DNA of 64,000 bases from Engraulis encrasicolus (GCF_034702125.1 NC_085875.1:44294770-44358769); one strand, 5' to 3'. Counted from the first letter of the stretch, positions 1 through 12,011 are shown. Translations and numbers: made by a program. The notes: generated from the letters alone by a model not told the origin.

Positions 1-119
1 TACAGTACGCAGGGCAGTGGTGCTAATCGTTTCAGCTGTCTGTGTTACTCGACTCATTCTGTGTTTTTGGCTTGTGGCTTGTTCCCATTCACTACTTAAA
101 ACACAGACACACAGAATTC

Positions 120-140
120 ACACACACACGCACGCATGCA

Positions 141-174
<34 letters not shown>
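120..174. repeat. (CA)n microsatellite
   Basis: Interrupted CA repeat with CGCACGCATGCA variants in its first half, then a pure run. Confidence 0.95.
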
Positions 175-175
<1 letters not shown>

Positions 176-356
176 CCACACCTTAATATCTTTGTGGGGG
201 CCTCCCATTGAAACCAAAACAGTCAGTGAGGAAATGTTTTTAAAACATATACCAGTAACAACAAAACTAACCCAGCAAAAGGGCCCCACATAGAGCGAGG
301 GCCCCGCCTTGTTGCTGTGCTCCAATAGCAGTGACCTCACGAAGGTAGATTGGTGC

Positions 357-462
<106 letters not shown>

Positions 463-721
463 CGGAACCACCACCTCCTCTGTTGTCCAGATGCATTAGA
501 ATCAAGAGGGGTGATTGTCTCCTCTCCTCTGCAACAGTCAGTCTAGTACTCTGGCTATGCAGATCTGGAGGCTGGGGCTCAGTGAACTATTTGAAATTTC
601 ATTACCGACACGAACTGAGCTGGGAACTGGGTCTTGCTCCTGGTCAGGCAGGACACACACAAAAACCAGTGGTGTCCCACTTCCATAACATGAGACAACA
701 CAACCCCTCACTACTGGGTTC

Positions 722-892
<171 letters not shown>

Positions 893-1254
893 CGTGCCGT
901 GCGAGTGCATGCGTGTGTTTATGTAGGCATCTTTTGTATGTGTCTGGGAAATGTCCTTGTATCTGAGGATATGCATGGTCACTTCACTTACTTTTTATTG
1001 AAGCAGTTGGGTGATGTTTACGCCTATAGGTAATTTGCGTGTGTGCGCTAGTGTGTGCATCAATTTGTTTGCCAATATGAGTGCGTGCGCGTTTGTGCGC
1101 GTGAGCGTGCGCGTGTATCTGTGTTCAAGTAATGCCTGTGAAAAATGTTGATTTGATGGGCTGCTGTACTTAACTGTTATATATTGTCCTCTCAGGAACT
1201 GTGTTATTTCCTTTAGTGTCAGTGAGTTTAAGAGGAGATGCAACTGTATATCAA

Positions 1255-1342
1255 ATGTGCTAACAATGCTGCATCATGCTAATGATGCTACGTCATGCTA
1301 ACAATGTTACATCATGCTAACGATGTTACGTCATGCTAACGC
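1255..1342. repeat. 19-base minisatellite, about 4 copies
   Basis: Tandem units of 19 bases read CATGCTAACRATGTTACRT, with mostly A/G transitions between copies. The array lies in an intron and is not part of any coding exon. Confidence 0.85.
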
Positions 1343-1829
1343 ATCACTACAACATTAACCCATGTGCTCCACAGACATGTTTTCGATGCTTGTCCATGTT
1401 GCTTATTGTGTGTGTAAATCAGTCATGCTCACATGCACAGTGTCGGTCGACAATCCACTTCCATGCATGTTGTGTACACACAAACACACATTTGCAGCAG
1501 AATATCAATGCACTCTGAGCACACGCACACACACACACACATACACACACGCACACACACATACGTATAGCCTAGTATCGACACGAGCACAGTTGCTACA
1601 CATGCGAGCAGTCCTTGCTAAAATGGAGCACAGAGGAGGATAAAAGAGAGAGAACGAGAGAAGAGGGGAAGAAAAACAAAACCTCTCACGTCTCTCTCTT
1701 GCTCTCTTCCCCCGTCATCCCTCCATCTGCTTTCCTTCTCTTTCTCATGCTTTCTCCCTTCATCCCTCTGGTTTTGTGCATCTTTCTTGTCTACCGCTTC
1801 TCTCTCTCTCTCTCTTTCTATCTCTCTCC

Positions 1830-1919
<90 letters not shown>
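1830..1919. repeat. (TATC)n microsatellite
   Basis: About 22 TATC units with one TATT variant near the middle, preceded by a short (CT)n run. Confidence 0.97.
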
Positions 1920-2106
1920 CTTCTAACCTTAATCTATCAATTCTTGCCACCCGTTTACCCTGTCTATCTCTCTCACACCTTTCCTTCCTCCCCACACCAC
2001 TCCTCCCTCCCATCTCCCCCTTTCCCTTCCACCTCTTCTCCACCTCCTCTTCTTTTCTCTCCTCCCTCTCTACTGCACCTCCTCCCACTGTCCCCCTCTG
2101 TGGTAG

Positions 2107-2424
2107 ACCCTGGACATAGACTTGGATGAGAACGGCACGCTGGACCTGAGCGTGACCAAGTTGGCAGTGGCGGCAGCGGCGGCTGCTGCAACGGCAGCCC
2201 ACCACCACCAGAGGGATCAGCACCACCAGCCTCACCACCACCACCCCCAGAGGGATCAGGAGGGCAGCTGTGCCGTGCTCACACCGCTGGAGCCCATGTC
2301 CCCCCGCCGCCAGGCACTGCTGGGCAACCACTGCTACCCGCTGGGCCAGGCCGCCGACTGCTGGGAGCCCCACCACCTCGACTACCCCAAGATCAAGTGC
2401 CTGGACGAGGACGACCCCAAAGAG
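2107..2424 (+). CDS. myt1l: myt1l exon: MYT1 middle domain, part 1
   Basis: First exon of myelin transcription factor 1-like in the window, and the most upstream part of the gene visible. MYT1L is a neuronal nuclear zinc-finger factor that represses non-neuronal programmes. The exon follows the acceptor ...CTGTGGTAG and ends before GT at 2425, giving 106 codons in phase 0/0. It opens with TLDIDLDENGTLDLSVTK and later has CAVLTPLEPMSPRRQALLGN and DCWEPHHLDYPKIKCLDEDD, matching the MYT1 domain of MYT1L. Between these blocks lies an Ala-rich then His/Gln-rich stretch (about 2164-2256) that I do not recall in the mammalian protein. The donor GTGCTA is weak, and a trinucleotide repeat starts right behind it. 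Its partner is the exon at 9090. Confidence 0.92.
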
Positions 2425-2427
2425 GTG

Positions 2428-2513
2428 CTAGCACTGCTACTGCTACTGCTACTGCTACTGCTACTGCTACTGCTACTGCTACTGCCACTGCTAGCGCTAC
2501 TGCTGCTGCTGCT
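2428..2513. repeat. (CTACTG)n repeat next to splice donor
   Basis: Trinucleotide/hexanucleotide array, GCTACT repeated, beginning within five bases of the exon donor at 2425 and ending in GCTGCTGCTGCTT. The frame stays open through it (Leu-rich) to 2544. Confidence 0.93.
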
Positions 2514-3767
2514 TGCACGACTGCCTGCCTGCCACCTACTATAAAAACCTTAAGAGCCCGGTCAAAGGAGCTAAGTTGCAAGCTACCCGTGACGTGAAAC
2601 TCATGTGAGCGTTGTGTCATGTGATGATGGTGGGGGGGGCGAGGGGGGTGGGAGTAATCTGCTGCTGCTCCACCTCCTGTGATCCAGACCTGAGATACAT
2701 ACAGTATAATACACTCTAGCTCCTCGTTCCCCATCATCTGGCCAGAACTGAAGAAGACTTTTGGATGAAAGATTTGGAGGGAAACATCATCAAGCTCCCA
2801 AAAAAGAAGTCCACTTGCTTACAACTTAGCCCCTTTGACTTCTACTGTATGACACCTGGATGAATGACAATCTTTATCATGGATGAATGAGAAATGATGA
2901 ATCTTCACAGACACACCCTCTCCTAGCCTTTCTCTTCTTAGTTACACCTCTACAATCTCCTCAGTGTCCTCCTGAGGTCTTTAGACAAGACATTCATATA
3001 CTTATAGATAAAAACATCACATGCCCAATCACGGTGTTGCTATAGGGTGAACAAACATGAAGGCTGCTTGTGACCACGCCCACGCAGGGCGATGGTCTCC
3101 TGTTTTGTGCAGGTTTATACATTTGGTGAGTTAGCCTGGCTAAGGTCTGGCTAAGCTCCCATGTACGCAAAAAGTGGCCATCTTTAAAATGCCCCTCAGT
3201 ACTATAGATCAGACCAGCCAATTAAACCACTCATTCTGATGCAGGCATATGCACATGATCTAACATACATATGCATAGCATTCTTTTTTCATAGGTGCAC
3301 AATGTCTCAGCCAATGGAATGGCCGAGAATAGTGAAGTCGGCCACACTGACTTGAAAGCAACTGACTTCATGTTCGATGCACAGTAGCATCATAGGCGGT
3401 ATGAATTAGTCCATGCAGGCTGTGGAAAAGCAGCAGTGACGATGGTTGAGAAATCTATGCTCTTGCATACCCAGCAGTGGTATTGTACCAGGCGGGAGCT
3501 GAGGAGCGCCTTGACAAAAAGCTGGCACTGCCTTTGTGCTCCTCTCTCTCTCCCTCTCTCCAGCTCCTGCCTGTTTACTCAGGCACAGCATATTCAGGCA
3601 CAGAGAGCCGGGAGAAGAGAATACCCCACACCGTGATAAACACCTGGGAGATTGAACTCCTAACTCTCTCCCTCACTCTCTCGCTCTCTCTCTCTCTCTC
3701 GTGTGTGATATGAAAACACAGATGTGCACAAATTTACACATGAAGACATACATACTATACGTATATA

Positions 3768-3925
3768 CAGGCCCGCCTCTGACAGGGGGGACAAAGGGGT
3801 ATGTTGTCCTGGGCCCAGGGAAATATGGGTCCCAAAATTGGGTCCCCATTACATTGCATGCATTGGATAGGGGGCCCTTTCAGATGACTTTGTCCTGGGC
3901 CCAGCAAAAGCTGTCAGCGGCCCTG
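3768..3925. mobile_element. hAT-type MITE, family A copy 1
   Basis: A 158-base non-autonomous element. It starts CAGGCCCGCCTCTGACAG and ends CTGTCAGCGGCCCTG, which are imperfect inverted termini. It is flanked by a perfect 8-base duplication CGTATATA (3760-3767 and 3926-3933). An 8-base duplication and CAG-type termini are typical of the hAT superfamily. Four related copies occur in this window. Confidence 0.85.
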
Positions 3926-4110
3926 CGTATATAGTATATATACAAACAAGTTATACCAATGCACGTGCACACGCGCGCGTGCGCGCCCGCACACACACTC
4001 CCGCACACACACACACACAATCACACACAATCACACGCATCCATCCTCCTCGCACATAGTCATGTGTCACTGAACATTTTTAAGCATGCAGCTCAACATC
4101 TGTCACTTTG

Positions 4111-4178
4111 TCTCTCTCCTCTCCTCTCCTCTCCTCTCCTCTCCTCTCCTCTCCTCTCCTCTCCTCTCCTCTCCTCTC
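4111..4178. repeat. (CTCCT)n microsatellite
   Basis: Pentanucleotide array of CTCCT, about 13 units. Confidence 0.96.
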
Positions 4179-4758
4179 CGTCTCAGCCTCCATGGTGGTT
4201 GTTGTTGTGTTTGAAATATGTTCTGTGTCATTTCCCTCTTCCCCTCTTCAGAACATAACTCTCATATACCATACAGTACACTGGCAACCCTGCCCATATG
4301 ATGTGCCAGTGACAAAAAAAAGAAAAAAAAACATCAGTCGTCGTGACTCCGAAACATCAGTCGTTTGTCAGATCCAGGAAATGTTTTGAAGCTCACAATG
4401 AAATGCTATTTATCACTCGACAGCCACAAATCTGTTTTCTTTACCAAGGGTCTTCCACGTAAAGAGAGGGAGTGTGGCATAAGCATAAATTATTTTTAGT
4501 TTAATTTATGTTTTTGATACTGCTCTCGGACATTTTTTTCCCACTTGAGCCATTTCACTCATTAAACAAAATAGATATAATGTCAGAAAAGAGCAATGTT
4601 AGTTGGTATTAAATTATATTTGGAAGTATTTGGACGATATTTGGTGCTCTGAGGACCCATGTAAGACTTTGTGTGAGGTGTTTTTTCATCAAGAGATGTG
4701 TTTAGGAAATGTGTACTTGTATTTTGTTTATGTTTCTGTGTATCTGTTGTGCTTGGAT

Positions 4759-4760
4759 AG

Positions 4761-4791
<31 letters not shown>

Positions 4792-4803
4792 TCCGTGCGT
4801 GCA

Positions 4804-4847
<44 letters not shown>

Positions 4848-4860
4848 TCCGTGCGTCGGT
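4759..4860. repeat. (GCGT)n microsatellite
   Basis: CpG-containing tetranucleotide array with occasional CCGT and CATG variants. Confidence 0.95.
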
Positions 4861-5792
4861 GCATAGGTGCATGCATGCATGCTTTCTCTTGTGTGTTAGT
4901 GTGACTGTCATTGTGTTGCCCATATGTGTACTTGCCCAAATGTTTTTATGGATGGCCATGTGTGTGTGTGTCTGTATGCAGGTACATCCAGTGGCCAAGG
5001 TTAGCGTGATTGTGTGGTTTGTATGTGAGTAATAGTGCTGGAGTGGCAGTGTGAAATGTGTGCACACAAAAGCATGTACTGCTATTGGTGTGGGTGTACA
5101 GGGCTTTTTTGTATAGTGCCAGAGTCCTCAGCATTCCGGTGATGGTGCAGTGCAGAAAACAGGTAGTGTAATATTCCAATTCATGAGAGATCAATTTGGC
5201 AAAGCCCTTCAGGACCATAACGGTAGCCCCCCCTCCCCCCCAAACAAAAATTGAGCTGCAAGTCAAAGCTGCAGCAGCAAGACAGATTGTGGGTTTTCAC
5301 CACACTGCCATCTAGTGACACATCTAAAAATGACAAAAAATAATCAAAGATCTTTTGTGTCGGTGGGTGCAAATATTGACAATGTCGGAATAGTCTTTTA
5401 AACCCCCCATCACCCACCCACCCCACCGCATCTCCTTTTATTTCATGGGTTCTCACTTGCCATGTTTATAGGGAATAGCTTTAGGTTTTTCTTCGCATTG
5501 TTCCAGAAACAGCTTGTCCAGAAACAAGTATTTTGCTTGAGAAATTCAAGGAGCGTATATGCCGTATCTATACCCAAAGCCACATAGGCATGTCCTTTAA
5601 AGATCTGCGTGTCTGCGCCACATGCCAAGTTTGACAGATTAAAATTCACACTTCAGGAAGTAATGATTGACAGACCGTTTTGACAGACGATGGAGGGCTT
5701 CCACTATTTGCATACAAATGAAGTGCGAAGTATAGCACTGCACTGTGCCTATGGAGAGTGTGTGACTTTTTGATGATGTGCGAGGAATCAAG

Positions 5793-5797
<5 letters not shown>

Positions 5798-5866
<69 letters not shown>
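5798..5866. repeat. (CT)n microsatellite
   Basis: Pure CT dinucleotide run of about 34 units. Confidence 0.97.
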
Positions 5867-5870
<4 letters not shown>

Positions 5871-6012
5871 GTCTTCGTGCGTACGTACGTGTGAGTACAT
5901 TAGTGTGCAGGTGTTTAAAAGCTGATAATTTTTCTTGTGAAGAGTTTACATTTTTGACACCGGATGCCTAGTGGCATGGTGACGCCCCTCTGTTCTGTTT
6001 CGCTCCTTCACT

Positions 6013-6169
6013 CAGGAGTGCCGACAGGGAGGACAAAGGGGATAGTTGTCCCAGGGCCCAGGGAGAGAGGGGGCCCAGAATTGGGTCCTCATTACATTGT
6101 ATCAATGGATCTGGGGGTCCATTTCAGATTACTTTGTCCTAGGCCCGACCAAAGCTGTCAGCACCCCTG
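6013..6169. mobile_element. hAT-type MITE, family A copy 2
   Basis: Same family as 3768: CAGGAGTGCCGACAG at the left end, CTGTCAGCACCCCTG at the right, with the shared internal blocks GGACAAAGGGG and ATTACATTG. Flanking octamers CCTTCACT and CCTTCCCT differ at one base and are the likely target-site duplication. Confidence 0.8.
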
Positions 6170-6350
6170 CCTTCCCTAACTCACTACAGTACCAACGCTG
6201 AAACGTCTCCATCATCACAGGCAGCAGGTTTCATCCTGTATAAAAAAGGCTCAGGAAGGTTCTCAAGAACCTGAAAGAACTCAAAGATAACTGCAGCAGC
6301 TTTGTGTTTGAAGGTGTTTTTATGCTCATGTGGGTACTGGTGCCGGTAGT

Positions 6351-6476
<126 letters not shown>

Positions 6477-6930
6477 GCGGAGTGTGTCTGTTTCATATGC
6501 CTCTATTTGTTTTGCTGTGTCCCAGTTCCTAGACGGTGTTGATTTTTTCGGCACTCAATATGAGCAAACCATTCGGGTTATACTGCTTGCTCCGTACAAT
6601 GTACTTATGCAATGTATATTTGCACGCACACAGTGACCATGAGAGTGGACACACACTTCACAGTTGACTTGAGATGCAGGAACAAGAGCTGGAACTGGAT
6701 CTATGGCTGCACACAGTACTGCCCTACAAAGTCATAGTGCAGAAACGCCAACGCCATTGAAACAGAAAAATGCCTTTAAAGCCTTGGTATTAGGTTAGAT
6801 GTTTTGGGTACTGCAAATTTGACATGGCGATATCTGTAAAACGGGACACATTAGGACCCTAAGGCTTTGTCACAAGATGGAAACTCAATTTTGACCAAAT
6901 ATGTAGTTGCTTCACTTTTCCTTTGTAGAG

Positions 6931-7045
6931 CACAGTAACAACTGCAGTGTTATTTCAACTCTTAGAGAGTACTCTGGGACCAAATGCACTCTAGACGATG
7001 ATAAAATTGACTCTCTAAGTGTTGAATTGGCTCTGCAAAATTTGA
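6931..7045. mobile_element. palindromic MITE, family B copy
   Basis: The left arm contains TTTCAACTCTTAGAGAGT and the right arm ACTCTCTAAGTGTTGAATT, its near reverse complement, spaced by about 45 bases. Related copies are at 9299, 11411, 42168 and 54655. Confidence 0.7.
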
Positions 7046-8137
7046 GAAAGAGAAAGTGGTGGAGAACTGTCCCCTCCTCCATGGTTGTGCCCGTACTATT
7101 GAAGGCTGGTACCCTCTTCCTGTGTTTAGGGGCGAGAGTTGACATCCTCTGTGAGCATGACATACATTGGAGGCAAGCAACTGATTTTGAACTACCATGT
7201 GGTATGTGTTCTTGTCTGCACCATGATTGCTCTTTGCTAGGTTCAATTCAGTACACCTTAGAGGGCTTACAGAAGTTGCAACATGGTATGCATATGTAAT
7301 GGGGAAGAAATGTTGTGTCTCCTCCTGTGCCAGAAGCAAGAGCTATGGTTCCAGTTCTGTGGTGGGTTGTAGCAGAGGGCTGTGCCTTTCTTTGACCCAG
7401 TTGTGCCACAGAGGGCTATATCCTCTACCTGTCTACCAAGGGCTCTGGATCTACATCCGAGGCTGATGCAATGGCTGTGTGGGGTGAGGGCCCACTGCCA
7501 TACCCTCCCCTATACCAGTGGGGGCTACAACCCCTCCTCTGCCATTGACTCGAGCTAGCCTGGTACTATGGCTGGTTGGAGGGGGGGCGTGCCCTCCATT
7601 CCAATGCCATAGAAGGCTGCACCCTCTGCCTCCACCTCTGCCATTAGCCCTTTTTCACCGCCAATAAACAACCTTACCCGTGCTGTACCAGGGCTTTGCT
7701 GACTCTGGAACTGGAGCTTTGGGATAGTACTATTGGCTGGCTGGGGCGGATGGCCGCCGTGCCCCACCCTCCTCCATCCCTGTGCCATGTATACAGAGCT
7801 CCAGCCAGTGACTCTGGAGTTTCAGCTAGCTATAGGACTGCTTGTGGCAGGGGGGCGCATGCAGTGCCTGCCCTCCCTCCTCCTTCTCCGTCCATCCGTG
7901 CCAATAACTGCGCTCCTCCATGCCATAGAGAGCTCCAGACTTCCTGCCTCGTGCCAGTGACTCCCGTCCAGCAGCACCTGGCACGGGTCTGGGCATCACG
8001 GAGGCTGACGGATGTGTCTGCCGGGTGTGACTGGGTTGCAGTAGTCCCCTGATCTCTGCTCCGCATGCAGGGCCCTCGGCTATGGGCCATCTGGACCGCG
8101 TCCCAGCAGAGCCTCCCTCCATCTCCCCCCATGCCAG

Positions 8138-8184
8138 CTAGCCCCAGCCCCAGCCCCAGCCCCAGCCCCAGCCCCAGCCCCAGG
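8138..8184. repeat. (CCCCAG)n hexanucleotide repeat
   Basis: About seven tandem CCCCAG units on the + strand. Confidence 0.95.
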
Positions 8185-8199
8185 CAGCCTCAACCCAGG

Positions 8200-8366
8200 C
8201 AGCATCGAAGCTGACAAGGGGGGGGGGACAAAGGGGTCAGTTGTCCGGGGCCCAAGAGTGAAGGAGGGAGGGAGGGAGGGAGGGGTTCCGAATTTTATGG
8301 ATAGGGTGGGGGGCCCTTTCAGATGGTTTTGTCCTGGGCCAGGGCAAAGCTGTTAGCAGCCATGCC
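8200..8366. mobile_element. hAT-type MITE, family A copy 3 (degenerate)
   Basis: It shares GGACAAAGGGG, GGGCCCTTTCAGATG, TTTTGTCCTGGGCC and CAAAGCTGTTAGCAGCC with the copies at 3768 and 6013. The left end is eroded, and a (GGGA)n run has grown inside it. No target-site duplication can be read. Confidence 0.7.
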
Positions 8367-8809
8367 AGACAGACAGACAGACAGACACCTCACAGAAATG
8401 CCCCCTGAACCAAATGGGGAAAAGAGATAGAGTAAAGAGATAGAGGAAAGAGAAATGAATGTATAAAATTAACAATTGATTAAAATCTGAGTAGAGGCAT
8501 GGATGAAGAAGAAGGATATTAAAGCTATTTTGTCTCTCTGCTTCTTTTTCCCTCTCGCTCTCTCTCCCTCTCTTTGTCCCCTCCCCTCTCTCTTTTTTCT
8601 CCTCCCTCTCTCATCTGCTGTCTTTCCTTTACATTTTTGTCCCATCTGTCTCTCATGGCCCGTCTCTGTCCCAATCCATCTCAATCTTCTCTCTGGCCTT
8701 TCTTTCTCTCTTTCGTTCAATCGAACCACACCCCTCCCACCCACGCTCCATTCCTCCCTTCATCCCTCTGCCTCTGCCTCTTGTCTGTGATGCCCATCCA
8801 TCTCTGTCT

Positions 8810-8814
8810 CTCTG

Positions 8815-8860
<46 letters not shown>

Positions 8861-8999
8861 ACTCTCTCTCACTCTCTTTCTCTCTCTCACACACTCTCTT
8901 TCTCTCTCACTCACTCTCTTTCTCTCTTTCTCTCTCTCTCTCTCACTCTCTCATTCCCTCTGTCTCTCTACCCTCCCACCCCCACCCCCTTCCTCTCCC

Positions 9000-9065
<66 letters not shown>

Positions 9066-9068
9066 TCT
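8810..9068. repeat. (CT)n tract before a splice acceptor
   Basis: An interrupted CT run of about 260 bases that ends 20 bases before the acceptor of the exon at 9090. It forms an extended polypyrimidine tract for that exon. Confidence 0.93.
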
Positions 9069-9089
9069 CTCCCCTGCTGTCTGCCGCAG

Positions 9090-9217
9090 ACTGATGATCT
9101 GGACCCCTTCCACGACATTCTGGACGCGAGTCCCTACGCCACCGATCACGAGCTGAGCATCCCGAGTCCAAAGCCCAAGTTCGCGCCCTGCAAGGAGAGC
9201 AAGAAGGACCTCATAAC
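9090..9217 (+). CDS. myt1l: myt1l exon: MYT1 middle domain, part 2
   Basis: This 128-base exon continues the MYT1 domain: TDDLDPFHDILD, then SIPSPKPKFAPCKESKKDLI. The block SPKPK...CKESKKDLIT is a hallmark just before the C-terminal zinc-finger cluster. Acceptor CTGCCGCAG; donor GTAAGC after ATA AC, so the exon ends in phase 2. The half codon AC can be completed by the first base of the exon at 10019 (ACA) or of the exon at 10646 (ACT). Both give Thr, which is why skipping the 10019 exon would leave the frame and the Thr intact. Confidence 0.93.
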
Positions 9218-9298
9218 GTAAGCAAAGATGGCATCTGGAAAGGTGTCATATACACGTATGCTGCTGCTGCTGCTGCTTTGCCCTTGTCTTCCCTCTAT

Positions 9299-9417
9299 AC
9301 AGTAAAAAATGTAGTGTTAATTCAACACTTAGAGAGTCAATGTAACATTTTCTACTGTGTTCGGCTATAAGGTGCTCTCTAAGTGTTGAACTAATGCTGC
9401 ATTTTTTAATACTGTGT
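9299..9417. mobile_element. palindromic MITE, family B copy
   Basis: Left arm TTAATTCAACACTTAGAG and right arm CTCTAAGTGTTGAACTAA are near-perfect inverted repeats. Outer ends are ACAGTAAAAAATG and CATTTTTTAATACTGTGT. It lies 80 bases downstream of a myt1l exon. Confidence 0.75.
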
Positions 9418-10018
9418 ACACCCCTCCTTATAGCTCTTCTTTATCCTCTCCTTTGTTCCTCAAGGCACCCTTTTTCTCTTTTCTCCCTTTTATTCCCTCT
9501 CTTATTTTTCTCCCTCTTTTAATTTCCTTTCCTTTCTGACACTATGCTTCAGCGGTATTTGTCCACAACACTTCCTAGCATGCTTTATATTATGCTGCTC
9601 TACATGATACAATGGCAAGCTCTTCTCCTCTCCTCCTCATTTGAGCACAGGCCCATCAGTTTAGCATACTATTGCTGCTCTGCTTCTCTTTTTCTTTTCT
9701 TTTCTTTTTTTCTTTCTGATGCTTCATGCCAGCTATACAGCATCATTCCCATTCAACTTGTTCACATTGCAGCAGATCACCCCTGGATAAGGTCAAGACC
9801 AGCAAAACACAGACACACTAGATGTCACAGGGCTTCAGACATATTTTTTGCAGACAGTGAAGCTAAACTGGAAACAATGAAAGAAAAAAAAATCAATAAA
9901 AGAAGATAACCAATAGCCCCCTTTTTCAGCCTTCGACTACTACCCTTAATACTTTTGGCTTTGATTATTTCGTTACATTTTGGGTTTTATTCTATCTATT
10001 GTTTCTTTCTGGAGACAG

Positions 10019-10081
10019 ATGCGCAACACCAGGGTGTGATGGAAGTGGTCACGTGACCGGTAATTACGCCTCACATAGAAG
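10019..10081 (+). CDS. myt1l: myt1l exon: extra CCHHC zinc finger (probable cassette)
   Basis: A 63-base exon with acceptor GGAGACAG and donor GTGTGA, phase 2 on both sides. Together with the borrowed AC and the next exon it reads [26 protein letters not shown], a full CCHHC finger of the MYT1 family (Cys-X4-Cys, two His, final Cys in the next exon). From memory, the commonly described mammalian MYT1L goes straight from KKDLIT to [10 protein letters not shown] with no such finger, while MYT1 has one at this place in a longer form. The exon is symmetric, so skipping it keeps the frame. That it is alternatively spliced is my inference; that it is a finger-coding exon is directly visible. Confidence 0.88.
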
Positions 10082-10201
10082 GTGTGACATCATTTTTATC
10101 ATGGTGGATTCAATATTTTACAATTACTTATTGTTTTCAGCTTACCTCAACTATACTGTCGAACACCAATAGCTACAAAGTGCTGCTTCTGTCTATGTTA
10201 A

Positions 10202-10403
10202 CCCTTTGAGTATTTTTTGATCAATGGCTCAAGTACTTTTTGCTCAATGGCACAATTTTCAGTTGAATATACTGTATAAATCAGTACGATACTGATACCA
10301 AAAACACATAACTTTAAAGATAATCTATCTATATAATTGCATTTACATTGATATTGTCCATATAGGTTCACTTAAGGCTTAAGACAACACATTATTCAGA
10401 GGG
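10202..10403. mobile_element. piggyBac-like MITE
   Basis: A 202-base segment between TTAA sites (10198-10201 and 10404-10407). Its ends are CCCTTTGAG and TTCAGAGGG, short inverted termini. TTAA duplication and CCC termini are the signature of piggyBac-type elements. No transposase is present. Confidence 0.6.
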
Positions 10404-10619
10404 TTAACTAGTATTTCAGATTTTATGGCCCCTGCATGTTCACCATTGCTTCTTGCATTTACAGTCAATTCTCTAATTCTCTTATGTGGACCTCAATGAG
10501 TAAATGATTGTGTGTACTGTACGTGTGTCTTTGAGTGACGTGTGTAGAATGTGTGAGTGTGTGTTTTACCTTAATCGACATGTTTGTGTGCCCCTATAGC
10601 CCTGAAAGCTTCTCGCTAA

Positions 10620-10715
<96 letters not shown>

Positions 10716-11410
10716 TAAGACAAAAGAAACCCCTTTGCTATTACCAAACTGCTGTTACCTGTTTTGTATACTACATCTTAAGCCTGGTTCAGACTCCTCC
10801 TTCAGTTGCAGGACACGTACTTTCAGCAGGGGTTGGTGGCAGATCACGTACCAAAACAGCCACCACGCCCCCCTCTTTAGAGCTGAAACGACCCCTTGCA
10901 GCGCTCAACGTATATTTTTCCCAGGCTGAATTGTCCGTAATCTGCCACAGTTACTTGTCTTGCAACTGATGGAGAAGTCTAAACAGACCTTTAGAGATGG
11001 AAAAGCTATGGAGTATAGCATGTCTAAGTCAAATTAGTTCAAAAACCTAACCTTCAATGTTTGATACAAAATTCCCTACATGCACACAATTTGCTGAAAT
11101 CATGTTTACATTTACAAAGACTAGGATGTTAAAGTCAGCTTAGTTCAGAAGCATAACCTTCTGACACAAAATGATCAGCTCCTTATAGGCTTGTATGTAT
11201 GGATGTATGAGATGGATCACTTGACTTTACTGTTCCTGTTGTGATCATTAAACCAGTCAATCATCTGGATGAATCAGACAGGTGAAATCAGGTCATTTGG
11301 AATATGTGGCACTGGATTTGTAAACTAATGAATCCAAGTTGAGAGTAACAAAGTGGTACTGTATGGGGTGGGATAGGGATTAGGGTGAGATGTGCAGTTT
11401 AAATAACTCC

Positions 11411-11485
11411 TGCTGCAGTAATTCAACACTCACTACAGAGTGTTGAATCCAACTCTTAAGTGTTGTATTAACATTGCAAAAAGTA
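11411..11485. mobile_element. palindromic MITE, family B copy (short)
   Basis: The sequence contains AATTCAACACTC and two inverted echoes GAGTGTTGAATC and AAGTGTTGTATTAAC. The centre is rearranged compared with the other copies. Confidence 0.55.
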
Positions 11486-12011
11486 CCGTACAATAGTACG
11501 TGTGGCTACATATAGATAGACTAAGAGAGAAACCAAACCGTAAAAGAAAGGGTTACAATGAGATGCTGTCTAGTAGATTCGACCCCTATATGATTTGAAA
11601 GACAAAAGAGCCTTCATAAGAACTTTACACTGAGTTCTTTGCAAAGTTAAATCTCAATGTTAATTACAGTGATTAACGCAAAGGCAGAGCACATGGTATT
11701 AAAATCCCCTGCCCTTTAATTGCCTTCTAATATTCAAAATGCAGAATGTTAATCAAGTCTAATTAAGGGGAACAAGGCCTGGCCCAGGTACTGTAGTCAC
11801 ATTGTTTTTATATGGCTGCAAACTCGTTGCTGTTTTCTGATTAGCTTGTGCATTGCCGCTTTAGGAAAGGCGTGTTACCTGTAAATTCTAAAGAGAGAGG
11901 GTACTGTGGCCACAGAGACTGAAATAAACAGCGAGCTACAGACTCCAGGTACTACTGTATACGCTGTACATTTTACAACTGTAAATTTTAGGGAGGTACT
12001 TGTACTGTGAG

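Noticed and set aside
2425..2544. Leu-rich extension as the true end of the MYT1L exon
   Set aside because: Homology continues from DEDDPKE to TDDLDPF in the exon at 9090 with matching phase, so the extension is intronic in the main transcript.
7227..7466. Frame containing MGKKCCVSSCARS, resembling a THAP start
   Set aside because: Only the first ten residues fit, nothing follows, and the region is degenerate GC-rich repeat sequence.
8469..9171. Ser-Leu-rich and Arg-Glu-rich open frames
   Set aside because: Translations of CT/GA repeats; only the part from 9090 is a real exon.
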